From: Bacteroidia bacterium
GTDB taxonomy: Bacteria > Bacteroidota > Bacteroidia > Chitinophagales > Saprospiraceae
Direction: 5' to 3'
Assembly (NCBI GenBank): GCA_030430845.1
Contig: JAUIKE010000036.1
Span: 1-56,372, forward strand
Length of the DNA: 56,372 bases
The translations under genes and the position numbers were made by a program. The notes beneath the pieces were generated by a model. That model searched no databases and had not been told where the DNA came from. It was given only the letters and a program-made list of their open reading frames with translations. Below are positions 16,440 through 24,375 of the stretch, in pieces. Every line of letters starts with the position of its first letter. Positions within the stretch are counted from its first letter, which is position 1.

Positions 16440-17279
16440 CTAGCCGGCTGAATATTTTTTTCGGTATTTAGAAGGCGACATTCCCTTAAACTTATTGAAC
16501 TGTTTGTGAAAAAACGTAAGAGATTCGTAGCCACAGTTAAAGCCAATATTAGATACCGGCCAATCGGTGTCAATAAGCATTCGACTGGCCATATTAATTC
16601 GGTATTCGTTCAAAAAGGTAAAAAAGGGACGGCCCATCATTTTACTGAAAAAACGGGAAAAAGATTGTTCGGACATATTCACCAGGACGGCCAATTCTCT
16701 GAGATATATTTTCCGGTGGTATTGCCCCTCCACAAAGTCGTGAATCTGGGCTATCCGACTGCTGTACTCGACCGGCAGGTCATCAATAAAATCGTTTTCC
16801 GACAGGGTTTCAAAAGAGCAGCTTGACAACTGAACCAGTACAGACAGCAACTGAACGTACTGTACATAACCTTCCAGTGCAGGCAATTGCCGGATTAAGG
16901 GAATCAGCATTTTCACTTCTTCCCTGGAAAACAGGATACCTTTTGAGGAGACTTTCAACATCCGGAACATGGACCTCAACTCAGGCACCTCCGCAAATAT
17001 CCCTTTATTCCACTGAATGACTGTAGACCTGGATGGCTCCTCCTGCAGGGTGTCATTTTTCCAACAGTGAGGCAGGTTGGATCTGAGCAGCACTAGCTCT
17101 CCAGCCTCATACGGCCCCACATAATCGCCAATAAACTTGGTTCCTCTGCTTTCTTCAATGTAGGTCAATTCATGCTGCGGGTGGAAATGCCAGGGAGCGT
17201 CAAAATTGGCTGCCTCGAAGTGAAAAGCAAAGATCGATTCTGTTTCCTTCAATCGGATGTGTTCTAATACAGGCTTCAC
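16440..17279 (-). CDS. AraC-family regulator with N-terminal cupin
   Basis: A 279-residue AraC/XylS-type regulator. The N-terminal sugar-sensing cupin is seen in FDAPWHFHPQHELTYIEESRG and GELVLLRSNLPHCWKN, with the usual His residues. The C-terminal DNA-binding domain has two helix-turn-helix motifs: LRELAVLVNMSEQSFSRFFSK and VSNIGFNCGYESLTFFHKQFNKFKGMSPSKYRKKY. The start is GTG. It is transcribed divergently from the zinc ADH and convergently with the reductase of the P450 operon, so it is placed to control both. Inverted half-sites lie directly upstream of its own start. Confidence 0.92.
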   Translation of the reverse strand: MKPVLEHIRLKETESIFAFHFEAANFDAPWHFHPQHELTYIEESRGTKFIGDYVGPYEAGELVLLRSNLPHCWKNDTLQEEPSRSTVIQWNKGIFAEVPELRSMFRMLKVSSKGILFSREEVKMLIPLIRQLPALEGYVQYVQLLSVLVQLSSCSFETLSENDFIDDLPVEYSSRIAQIHDFVEGQYHRKIYLRELAVLVNMSEQSFSRFFSKMMGRPFFTFLNEYRINMASRMLIDTDWPVSNIGFNCGYESLTFFHKQFNKFKGMSPSKYRKKYSAG

Positions 17280-17286
17280 AAGTAAC

Positions 17287-17355
17287 TTATTTTGTCAAAA
17301 AAATGCCGTATTTCTCCCATTAATGACAAAATAAATAACTTTTCTAACAAAATAG
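17287..17355. promoter_or_regulatory. Inverted half-sites in the AraC/ADH divergent spacer
   Basis: TTATTTTGTCA (17287-17297) is exactly reverse-complemented as TGACAAAATAA (17324-17334). A related third copy, AACAAAATAG (17346-17355), matches a site upstream of the P450 gene. The AraC start codon is only 8 bp from the first arm, so autoregulation plus control of the ADH is a natural reading. An in-frame TTG at 17292 falls inside the site and is not a credible ADH start. Confidence 0.45.
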
Positions 17356-17408
17356 GTAAAAAGCGTTCTACCAAAAAAAGAGATATTTGTATTAAAACCA
17401 AACGTTAC

Positions 17409-18524
17409 ATGTCCATACTATCAAAAAGCGCTATTGCAAAGGGAGACGGCAGTTTCGTCATCGATACCGTCCAGGTTTCCGAACCTCAGGAAGAGGAGGT
17501 ATTAGTAAAAATGAAAGCAGCAGGACTGTGTCATACCGACTATGACTCCCTATCCTGGGGTAAGCCTATCGTGATGGGGCATGAAGGGGCTGGAGTAGTC
17601 GTTAGCACTGGAAAGAACATTAGGGAATTTCAGGAAGGTGATCAGGTCATTCTCAACTGGGCTACGCCCTGTATGGAATGCTTCCAGTGTCAGGAAGGTA
17701 ATCAGCATATTTGTGAAAGGAATTCACCTGTATCTGCCGGTGAAAACGGTCCCACTCCCGGCCATGCCCATCTGGAAGGGACGCGCTGGAATGGTCGTCC
17801 GATCGAGCGCTCTTTTAACCTGGGAACCTTGAGTGAATATGTTTTGGTAAAAAAAGCTGCATTGGTGAAGATATCGGAAGAAGACCTGAATTTTTCTGCT
17901 GCCAGTATTATTAGTTGTGGCGTAATGACCGGTTTTGGATCAGTGGTCAATGCAGCTAAGGTCTCGTCAGGTAGCTCGGTTGTGGTCCTGGGTTGTGGCG
18001 GTGTAGGCCTGAATGTGATCCAGGGAGCCAGGATATCCGGCGCAGCGAAGATCATTGCCGTAGATATCAATCCGGAAAAACTCCAGCTGGCCCTCCAGTT
18101 CGGCGCTACTGAAACCGTACTGGCCAGTCAATCCGATACCGGCCTGATACAGGCATCTGAACTAGTCAAACAAAAATGTGGTGGCCGAGGCGCTGATTAC
18201 GCCTTCGAATGTACCGCCATTCCGGCACTGGGTGCCGCTCCTTTAGCGATGATCCGGAATGCAGGTACGGCCGTGCAAGTCAGCGGCATAGAAGAAGACA
18301 TCACCATCGATATGCGCTTATTCGAGTGGGATAAATTATACATTAATCCATTGTATGGAAAATGCCGGCCACAAATAGATTTCCCCAAACTCATGGCCCT
18401 TTACAAAAAAGGAGACTTACTGCTCGATGAAATGATCACCCGCGAATATCCCTTGAACGACTTGCAAAAGGGCTTTGACGATATGCTTCAGGGGAAAAAC
18501 GCTAAAGGAGTGGTGGTTTTTTGA
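17409..18524 (+). CDS. Zinc-dependent alcohol dehydrogenase, formaldehyde-detoxification candidate
   Basis: A 371-residue medium-chain zinc alcohol dehydrogenase. The catalytic zinc site uses the Cys of GLCHTDY and the His-Glu of MGHEGAGVV. The structural zinc tetrad is PCMECFQCQEGNQHIC. The NAD-binding fold is SSVVVLGCGGVGLNVIQGA. The ATG at 17409 is chosen over a TTG at 17292 because the extra N-terminal residues are Lys/Asn-rich, overlap the regulatory site and resemble no ADH. It stands divergent to the AraC gene. In Bacteroidota clusters with a sugar-demethylating P450, an ADH of this type is thought to deal with the released formaldehyde. Its stop codon lies in the first unit of a 15-bp tandem repeat. 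Confidence 0.9.
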   Translation: MSILSKSAIAKGDGSFVIDTVQVSEPQEEEVLVKMKAAGLCHTDYDSLSWGKPIVMGHEGAGVVVSTGKNIREFQEGDQVILNWATPCMECFQCQEGNQHICERNSPVSAGENGPTPGHAHLEGTRWNGRPIERSFNLGTLSEYVLVKKAALVKISEEDLNFSAASIISCGVMTGFGSVVNAAKVSSGSSVVVLGCGGVGLNVIQGARISGAAKIIAVDINPEKLQLALQFGATETVLASQSDTGLIQASELVKQKCGGRGADYAFECTAIPALGAAPLAMIRNAGTAVQVSGIEEDITIDMRLFEWDKLYINPLYGKCRPQIDFPKLMALYKKGDLLLDEMITREYPLNDLQKGFDDMLQGKNAKGVVVF

Positions 18525-18571
18525 AGGGCGAAGGGTTGAAGGACGAGGGTTGAAGGGCGAGGGGTTGAAGG
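18521..18571. repeat. Imperfect tandem repeat, about 15-bp unit TTGAAGGGCGAGGGG
   Basis: Three full units and one partial unit follow each other, the first overlapping the ADH stop. The unit TTGAAGGRCGA(A/G)GGG varies by a base or two per copy. Confidence 0.7.
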
Positions 18572-18585
18572 ATTTTTTTAAGAGC

Positions 18586-18639
18586 CACAAATGGATTACA
18601 TCTTCAGAATGTCTGGTCATCATACTTTAGTCTGATGCC
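18586..18639 (+). repeat. 55-bp dispersed repeat, copy 1
   Basis: The stretch from CACAAATGGATTACATC to CTTTAGTCTGATGCC differs from 53046-53100 by three substitutions and one missing base. It can form small hairpins (ACAT...ATGT and CATCA...TGATG). No coding sense is seen. Confidence 0.85.
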
Positions 18640-18673
18640 TGAACTATAAACTATGAACCATTAACCACCAAGC

Positions 18674-19465
18674 ATGACCACATTCAGAACCATAGAATTA
18701 TCAGATAAATCATTCGAAAAAGACGGCCTCCGTTTTTTAACCGTCAAAACGCCCAATCTAAAGGGCCGTGGCGACATCTGCTTGTTTGTCCCGGAAATAG
18801 AAAAAAGGGTAAAAAATCTGCCCATTTACATCCTCTTGCACGGCGTTTACGGCAGCGCCTGGGTTTGGGCGTGGAAAGGAGGCGCTCACACCACTGCGGC
18901 GAAATTAATGCGAGAGGGAGTCATAAAGCCAGCCATTATTGCTATGCCCTCTGATGGCTTGTGGGGAGACGGATCTGCCTATTTCGGCCATCACGAAAAG
19001 AACTTTGACCAGTGGATCGTGTCGGATGTACCCCGGGCCATTATTGAACACATCCCTCAAGCCGGCCCAGAATCTCCTTTGTGTATCGGAGGTTTATCCA
19101 TGGGGGGCTATGGAGCGCTGATGCTCGGAGCGAGATTTCCAGACCGGTTCAAGGCCATATCCGGGCATAGCTCCATCACTCAATTAGATCAGATGCCTAT
19201 GTTTGTAGAAGAGCCGCTGCATGCATATGAACCATATTGTGAGTGGCCGAATGTTGTGGACATCATGAAACAAAACCAGGATCGACTGCCGGCCCTGCGC
19301 TTTGACTGCGGCACGAGTGATGAACTGATCGAATCCAATCGCTTACTACATCGCCAATTAAGTGAGTTTAACATTGCCCACAACTATGAAGAGTTCGAGG
19401 GTGGCCATGAGTGGGCATACTGGCAGAAACATGTGGAGGAAACCTTTAAGTTTTTTAATGAATAG
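18674..19465 (+). CDS. Esterase-D-like alpha/beta hydrolase
   Basis: A 263-residue cytoplasmic alpha/beta hydrolase of the putative esterase (esterase D / S-formylglutathione hydrolase-like) family. The oxyanion segment is YILLHGVYGSAWVW, the nucleophile elbow GGLSMGGYG gives Ser142, and the probable acid and base are Asp216 (DCGTSDELI) and His245 (EGGHEWAYW). No signal peptide is present, so it acts inside the cell. Being next to a zinc ADH, it may hydrolyse the thiol-formyl ester formed during formaldehyde oxidation, or it may remove acetyl or acyl groups from the imported sugar. It is on the same strand as the ADH and the rhamnosidase, but a 149-bp repeat-bearing spacer separates it from the ADH. 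Confidence 0.85.
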   Translation: MTTFRTIELSDKSFEKDGLRFLTVKTPNLKGRGDICLFVPEIEKRVKNLPIYILLHGVYGSAWVWAWKGGAHTTAAKLMREGVIKPAIIAMPSDGLWGDGSAYFGHHEKNFDQWIVSDVPRAIIEHIPQAGPESPLCIGGLSMGGYGALMLGARFPDRFKAISGHSSITQLDQMPMFVEEPLHAYEPYCEWPNVVDIMKQNQDRLPALRFDCGTSDELIESNRLLHRQLSEFNIAHNYEEFEGGHEWAYWQKHVEETFKFFNE

Positions 19466-19469
19466 AGAA

Positions 19470-19545
19470 GGACTTTTTATAGCGGCTCGATTTGAAGTGG
19501 GGATAGGCGTAAGGTTTGATTGGAAGAAGTTTTTACATAACCCCA
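19470..19545. repeat. Degenerate remnant of the palindromic MITE family
   Basis: GAAGGACTTTTTAT at the left and GTTTTTACATAACCCC at the right recall the terminal block GAAGGACTTTTTACACAACCCC of the element at 1-132. The middle is unrelated. Confidence 0.35.
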
Positions 19546-19608
19546 GCTTTCATCTATTTTCATTATTTTTCGTTTACTTATTTTTATTTCCCAACTACTT
19601 TCTTTTAT

Positions 19609-19636
19609 TTTAGGACTCGCCAGAACCAGTCCTAAA
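19609..19636 (+). promoter_or_regulatory. Leader hairpin just before the rhamnosidase start
   Basis: Nine-base arms TTTAGGACT/AGTCCTAAA enclose a 10-nt loop and end one base before the ATG at 19638. Folding would hide the ribosome entry region, so a translational effect is possible. Confidence 0.35.
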
Positions 19637-19637
19637 T

Positions 19638-22376
19638 ATGATACGTAACATACTTATATTTGCAGCCGTTTTACTAGTATCTTCCACTTCCACGGCACAA
19701 GTATCCATAGAAAAAATGTGGGTCGACAATCGGGTCAATCCGATGGGGATAACACAAGAACAACCAAAGTTCAGCTGGTCATTATCCTCCGATCAAAGAA
19801 ACAGCTTTCAAAGCGCCTATGAAATACAAGTAGCCGGCAGCCCTAAGCAGTTTAATCGGTCCGCACTGTGGCAGAGTGGCAGAATAAACTCAGATCAATC
19901 CCTCCACATTTCTTATGGAGGTCAGCCCCTCAAGTCGGGGGTAAAATACTACTGGCGAGTGCGGGTATGGGGGCAGGAAAACAAAGCTTCGGAATGGAGC
20001 GCTCCTGCCTTTTGGCAGATGGGACTGATCCAGCCGGAGAAAGAATTTCAGGCCAAATGGATCATCCCGGGCTTTGAGGAAGACACCGACACACGCCCCT
20101 CTCCTATTTTCAGGAAAGAATTTGAGCTATCTGGTAAAAAAGTGACACAGGCAACCGCCTATATCACGGCACATGGTATTTATGAAGCTCATTTGAACGG
20201 GAACCGCATCGGCGATGCCTATCTGACGCCCGGATGGACCAGCTACAATAAGCGACTTCAATACCAGACTTATGACATCACGGAGCTACTGAACAAGGAG
20301 AAAAACGCCTTGTCTGTGAGCCTCGGTAGCGGATGGTATCGCGGATATTTGGCCTGGCGGGATGCCAAAAATCATTATGGGGAAGACATTGCGCTGCTGC
20401 TTCAGGTAGACATCACCTTTTCCGATGGTTCCACCCAAAGCATTCAAACCGATAAAAGCTGGAAAACGGGGCTTGGCCCTGTCATCTTCTCCGAAATTTA
20501 TGATGGAGAAACCTATGATTCCAGAAAAGAGCAAGCTTTTTCCCAAACTGGTTTTAACGATAAAAACTGGCCAAACGCCAAGGAAGCTGATTTCTCAAAA
20601 AGTGTAGTGGTGACGACCATCAATGAGCCCATCCGGCGGCAGGAAGTCTTCCGGGCAAAAAGCATTTTCACGACCCCAAAAGGCGAGCTCATTGCAGACT
20701 TTGGTCAGAACCTGGTCGGTTTTGTGCAACTGAAAGCCTCCGGTAGCGCCGGCACTAAAATTGAGATATATCATGCAGAGGTACTCGATAAAAACGGCAA
20801 CTTTTACATCGATAACCTGAGAGAGGCCAAACAAAAAACCACCTATATTTTAAATGGTCAAGGAAAACAAACACTGGAGCCACATTTCACCTTTCAGGGC
20901 TTCCGGTATGCCAAGGTGGTCGGCTATCCCGGAACGCTAAAAGCAGAAGATATTCAAGCCGTGGTCCTACATTCCGATGTGGAGCAGAGCGGTCATTTCT
21001 CCACCTCTGACGCCTTACTCAATCAGCTACAACACAACATTCAATGGAGCCAAAAAGGCAACTTTTTAGATGTACCCACGGATTGCCCTCAACGCGATGA
21101 ACGCATGGGCTGGACCGGGGATGCTCAGGCTTTTTTCAGAACGGCTGCCTTTAATAGTAATGTCAACAACTTTTTTGTCAAATGGCTGAAAGACCTGGCA
21201 GCGGATCAGTACGAAAACGGCTCCGTACCTTTTGTTATTCCCAATATTCTGGATTACGACAATGGAAGTATCCTCAGGGATAATTCTGCCGGTAGTGCAG
21301 GCTGGGCAGATGCCGCGACCATCATTCCTTGGGAGCGTTACCTGATCTATGGGGATGAAGATATCCTGCGGGAGCAATATCCCAGCATGAAAGCTTGGGT
21401 CGAGTACATGTATGATCAAAGCGAAAACTACGTGTGGAATACAGGTTTTCATTTTGGAGACTGGCTTTTCTATTCTCCGGATGATGATCGTATGGGAAAA
21501 GCGGCCGTGACCGATAAATACTACATCACACAATGCTTCTTCGCCTATTCTACTCAGCTTTTAATTGAAGCAGCCAAAGTACTTGGATATGAGCAGGATG
21601 TACAGTTATACAACGAGCGACTGGTAAAAATTAAGGATGCCTTCTTAAACGAGTATGTCTCCCCCGCAGGTCGCATCGGGCCCAATACCCAAACGGCTTA
21701 TGTGTTAGCCCTGCAGTTTAATCTACTCCCCGAGCATTTGAGGCAGCAGGCGGCAGACCGCTTAGTTAAAAATGTGATCGATTACGAGTATCACCTCAGC
21801 ACCGGTTTTTTGGGCACCCCTTATTTGTGCCATGTCTTAAGCCGCTATGGGCATGACAGCATCGCATTCAAGCTATTAAACCAAACAACTTTTCCCTCCT
21901 GGCTGTACCCGGTTACCATGGGAGCAACGACCATTTGGGAGCGCTGGGACGGCATCAAACCCGACAGCAGCTTCCAGACTCCGGCCATGAATTCCTTCAA
22001 CCACTACGCATATGGGGCTATCGGCGACTGGATGTATCGCAATATTGCCGGAATTAATCTGGTCAAACCTGCTTACAAAGAGTTTTATATCAAACCCAAA
22101 ACGGAGGGCTTGTCCTATGCAGAGGGCACCCTGAACACCTATTATGGGCTGATTAAATCTTCCTGGAAAAAAGAAAATGGCCAATTTAAACTGGAGGTAA
22201 GGATTCCAGTCAATACTACCGCTATCGTATTCCTGCCGGCCCGATCCTCAGATGATATATTCGAAGGGGAGGAAAAACTTGACGCGGTTAAGGGAATAAA
22301 GCTGGTTAATACCGAAAATGGACATGTGCAATTACAGTTGGGCTCTGGTGAATACCAATTTTTGGTAAGAGAATAG
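19638..22376 (+). CDS. Exported alpha-L-rhamnosidase (GH78)
   Basis: A 912-residue glycoside hydrolase family 78 enzyme, the standard length. A Sec signal (MIRNILIFAAVLLVSSTSTAQ) sends it to the periplasm. Beta-sandwich domains come first (WVDNRVNPMGITQEQPKFSW, the usual GH78 opening; then the N-domain with YITAHGIYEAHLNGNRIGD). The (alpha/alpha)6 catalytic barrel contains TDCPQRDERMGWTGDAQ starting near residue 481, the block that carries the general acid Glu and nearby acidic residues in characterised GH78 enzymes. The late WERWDGIKPD and FNHYAYGAIGDWMYRNIAG motifs complete the active site. It removes terminal alpha-L-rhamnose from oligosaccharides or glycosides. A second glycoside hydrolase follows 149 bp downstream. 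Confidence 0.95.
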   Translation: MIRNILIFAAVLLVSSTSTAQVSIEKMWVDNRVNPMGITQEQPKFSWSLSSDQRNSFQSAYEIQVAGSPKQFNRSALWQSGRINSDQSLHISYGGQPLKSGVKYYWRVRVWGQENKASEWSAPAFWQMGLIQPEKEFQAKWIIPGFEEDTDTRPSPIFRKEFELSGKKVTQATAYITAHGIYEAHLNGNRIGDAYLTPGWTSYNKRLQYQTYDITELLNKEKNALSVSLGSGWYRGYLAWRDAKNHYGEDIALLLQVDITFSDGSTQSIQTDKSWKTGLGPVIFSEIYDGETYDSRKEQAFSQTGFNDKNWPNAKEADFSKSVVVTTINEPIRRQEVFRAKSIFTTPKGELIADFGQNLVGFVQLKASGSAGTKIEIYHAEVLDKNGNFYIDNLREAKQKTTYILNGQGKQTLEPHFTFQGFRYAKVVGYPGTLKAEDIQAVVLHSDVEQSGHFSTSDALLNQLQHNIQWSQKGNFLDVPTDCPQRDERMGWTGDAQAFFRTAAFNSNVNNFFVKWLKDLAADQYENGSVPFVIPNILDYDNGSILRDNSAGSAGWADAATIIPWERYLIYGDEDILREQYPSMKAWVEYMYDQSENYVWNTGFHFGDWLFYSPDDDRMGKAAVTDKYYITQCFFAYSTQLLIEAAKVLGYEQDVQLYNERLVKIKDAFLNEYVSPAGRIGPNTQTAYVLALQFNLLPEHLRQQAADRLVKNVIDYEYHLSTGFLGTPYLCHVLSRYGHDSIAFKLLNQTTFPSWLYPVTMGATTIWERWDGIKPDSSFQTPAMNSFNHYAYGAIGDWMYRNIAGINLVKPAYKEFYIKPKTEGLSYAEGTLNTYYGLIKSSWKKENGQFKLEVRIPVNTTAIVFLPARSSDDIFEGEEKLDAVKGIKLVNTENGHVQLQLGSGEYQFLVRE

Positions 22377-22525
22377 CTTTTTACATCAAATCTTTTAATA
22401 AAAAATAATGGGATCTATATCAATCCACGCAAACGCTTTTTTTCTAATATTTAAAAAAGCCCCCTGGACATAAGGAAAAACTGCGGATGATCATGACAGA
22501 GAAGCCGAATTAATATTTTTTTATC

Positions 22526-23917
22526 ATGAATAAAACCACTCTAAAGCTATCCATTATAGCAATCGTATTGATGTCATGGGGAGATGTTCTGGGGCAGTTG
22601 CCTGAGCGAACGTCAGAAAATGTAGACAAGTACAAAAAAATATGCCGGCAGCACATTTATAAAGAAATGAAGGGCATGTACCGGGAAGGAGGTCAAGCCT
22701 TAAAATACCCATTTTTGGCACCGGGCAGCAGCCAATATCTGGATATGTTGTGGGACTGGGACTCCTGGCTGAGCAATGTGGCGCTGCGGCAAATATTATT
22801 GGAGAATGGAGAAGAAGCGGACCGTCAGGAAGCCCTGAAATATGAGCAGGGATGCATTCTGAATGCCCTCAGCTACGGCGGGATGGACGGGTGGATACCA
22901 ATCTGGATCGAAAGAGATGCGCCCAGCAGGCCGGAGATGTTGAGTAAGATCAACCCCTGGAAAACGAACATGCACAAACCGACCATTGCCCAGCACGCCG
23001 CCTTTATCGTAAGGAACATGGACGGGGATGCAGAATGGTTGCGAGACGACTTCTACACCCTGCAAGCCTTTATCAGCAAATACCTCAATTTTCACCGCCA
23101 TCCCACCACCGGTTTGATGTACTGGGAAGATGATCATGCGATCGGGGTCGACAATGACCCCAGCACTTTTTACCGACCTAACGGCAGCTCGGGCTCAATT
23201 TTCCTCAACGCCCTGATGTACAAAGAACTGCTCGCAATGAGCTACCTGGCTCAACAACTCAAACTGGAGGGCATCGCTCAGCAATACCGCGAATATGCAG
23301 CAGATCTGTTATCAGATATTCGCGAACACTGCTGGGACCCGCGAGACGGGTTTTATTACAGCGTGGACCTCAATCTAAGGCCTGTTGAAAAGCCGGACAT
23401 TAAATCCCTGCAGCCCGGTGCGCTTTACTTTCACGTCGGTCAGCCGCGCACTTACGACTGTCTGATCCAGCGATTCAGCGTTTGGAGTGGATTTCTGGCC
23501 ATGTGGGCCGGGATTGCCACCCCTGAGCAGGCAGAGCAGATGGTGGCCCGGCATTACAGAGATACCACTTCTTTCAACGCAGCCGCCGGTATACGAACCC
23601 TATCACCGCTTGAAAAAATGTATGACCTCCGGGCCAGCGGTAACCCCTCCTCCTGGCAAGGGCCGGTCTGGATCAACGCCAATTATTTGGTTTTCAGAGG
23701 ACTGCTGAACTACGGTTATGAAAAAGAAGCCCGGGAATTAGCCGAAAAAACGGTCTTGCTGCTCGGAAGAGATTTTGAGCGATTCGGGGCTTTGCACGAG
23801 TATTATTTGCCCGACAATGGCGAGCCGGTTTTAAACAAAGGTTTCCAAAACTGGAACTTTCTCGTTTTGAACATGGCGGCCTGGTTGGATGGGAAAACGA
23901 TGATTACGGAGTTTTAA
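22526..23917 (+). CDS. Exported (alpha/alpha)6-barrel glycoside hydrolase (GH37/GH63-like)
   Basis: A 463-residue periplasmic protein with a signal peptide ending near DVLGQ. The body is an (alpha/alpha)6 barrel related to trehalase and GH63 glucosidases (often labelled MGH1-like). Diagnostic blocks are LDMLWDWDSWLSNVAL near the N-terminus, GSSGSIFLNALMYKELLAM in the middle, and GNPSSWQGPVWINANYLVFRGLLNYGY towards the end, where GH37/GH63 enzymes keep substrate-binding aromatics. The acidic residue in WDWDSW and the Glu of FGALHEYY are likely active-site residues, but this is by analogy. It probably trims a sugar exposed by the rhamnosidase. The linkage it cuts cannot be told from sequence. 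Confidence 0.78.
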   Translation: MNKTTLKLSIIAIVLMSWGDVLGQLPERTSENVDKYKKICRQHIYKEMKGMYREGGQALKYPFLAPGSSQYLDMLWDWDSWLSNVALRQILLENGEEADRQEALKYEQGCILNALSYGGMDGWIPIWIERDAPSRPEMLSKINPWKTNMHKPTIAQHAAFIVRNMDGDAEWLRDDFYTLQAFISKYLNFHRHPTTGLMYWEDDHAIGVDNDPSTFYRPNGSSGSIFLNALMYKELLAMSYLAQQLKLEGIAQQYREYAADLLSDIREHCWDPRDGFYYSVDLNLRPVEKPDIKSLQPGALYFHVGQPRTYDCLIQRFSVWSGFLAMWAGIATPEQAEQMVARHYRDTTSFNAAAGIRTLSPLEKMYDLRASGNPSSWQGPVWINANYLVFRGLLNYGYEKEARELAEKTVLLLGRDFERFGALHEYYLPDNGEPVLNKGFQNWNFLVLNMAAWLDGKTMITEF

Positions 23918-23928
23918 GCGACTATTTG

Positions 23929-24252
23929 ATGGTATTGAATGTGGATTCCCTCACATTCAATACCAGCTCACGAGGCGGAGGCCGTGCCTGCTTTGACCGA
24001 CGAACTGCCATGTGCGAGCGGTTCGAAATGCATGTTACCCATTTAAAGGCCAAGGGTCCCAGCCATAATCCCCACGAGCATGTTGAAACAGAAATCATCC
24101 TGGTTCTAACAGGAGAAACAGAAATGACCATTACTGGGAAGGATTATGAAGCTTCGGCCGGCGATTTTTATTTTATGGGTTCTCACTTAATGCACGGAGT
24201 CCGCAATGCCACCGACCGGCCCTGCTCCTATTTCGCTTTTAAATGGAATTAA
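23929..24252 (+). CDS. Cupin domain protein, probably a 5'-truncated bicupin
   Basis: A 107-residue single cupin. The metal-binding motif is PSHNPHEHVETEIILVLTGE, with the second part GSHLMHGVRN. The sequence resembles the C-terminal cupin of longer two-domain cupin proteins (RACFDRRTAMCERFEMHVTHL looks like the linker into the second cupin), so the N-terminal half may be missing. The first codons overlap a 14-bp stem hairpin (23930-23965) that also looks like the terminator of the hydrolase gene 12 bp upstream. An internal ATG at 24010 is an alternative start. If expressed, it would bind a small sugar acid or similar ligand. Confidence 0.55.
   Translation: MVLNVDSLTFNTSSRGGGRACFDRRTAMCERFEMHVTHLKAKGPSHNPHEHVETEIILVLTGETEMTITGKDYEASAGDFYFMGSHLMHGVRNATDRPCSYFAFKWN
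23930..23965 (+). terminator. Hairpin after the GH37/GH63-like gene
   Basis: Fourteen-base perfect arms TGGTATTGAATGTG / CACATTCAATACCA flank an 8-nt loop, beginning 13 bp after the hydrolase stop. No T-run follows. It overlaps the apparent start of the cupin ORF. Confidence 0.5.
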
Positions 24253-24375
24253 TACCGCGCCGCGTCCTTAAGGTAAACTTAGGTTGGGCAATTAGCTCCT
24301 TTAAAAGGTCGCTTCAGGGGTGCGGATGTAGTAGAACAAGATAGCAAAGGCCACTACTATGTCAGCTTGTAAAGC

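Noticed and set aside
17292..17408. N-terminal extension of the zinc ADH from a TTG codon
   Set aside because: The extension is Lys/Asn-rich, overlaps inverted regulatory half-sites and has no counterpart in ADHs; the ATG at 17409 gives a standard N-terminus.
18521..18571. Possible CRISPR-like or binding-site array
   Set aside because: Units are adjacent without spacers and imperfect; it is a simple tandem repeat at the ADH stop codon.
24287..24372. Short open stretch after the cupin gene ending ...DSKGHYYVSL
   Set aside because: It could be the tail of a lost gene, but about 28 codons without a recognisable family are not enough to call.
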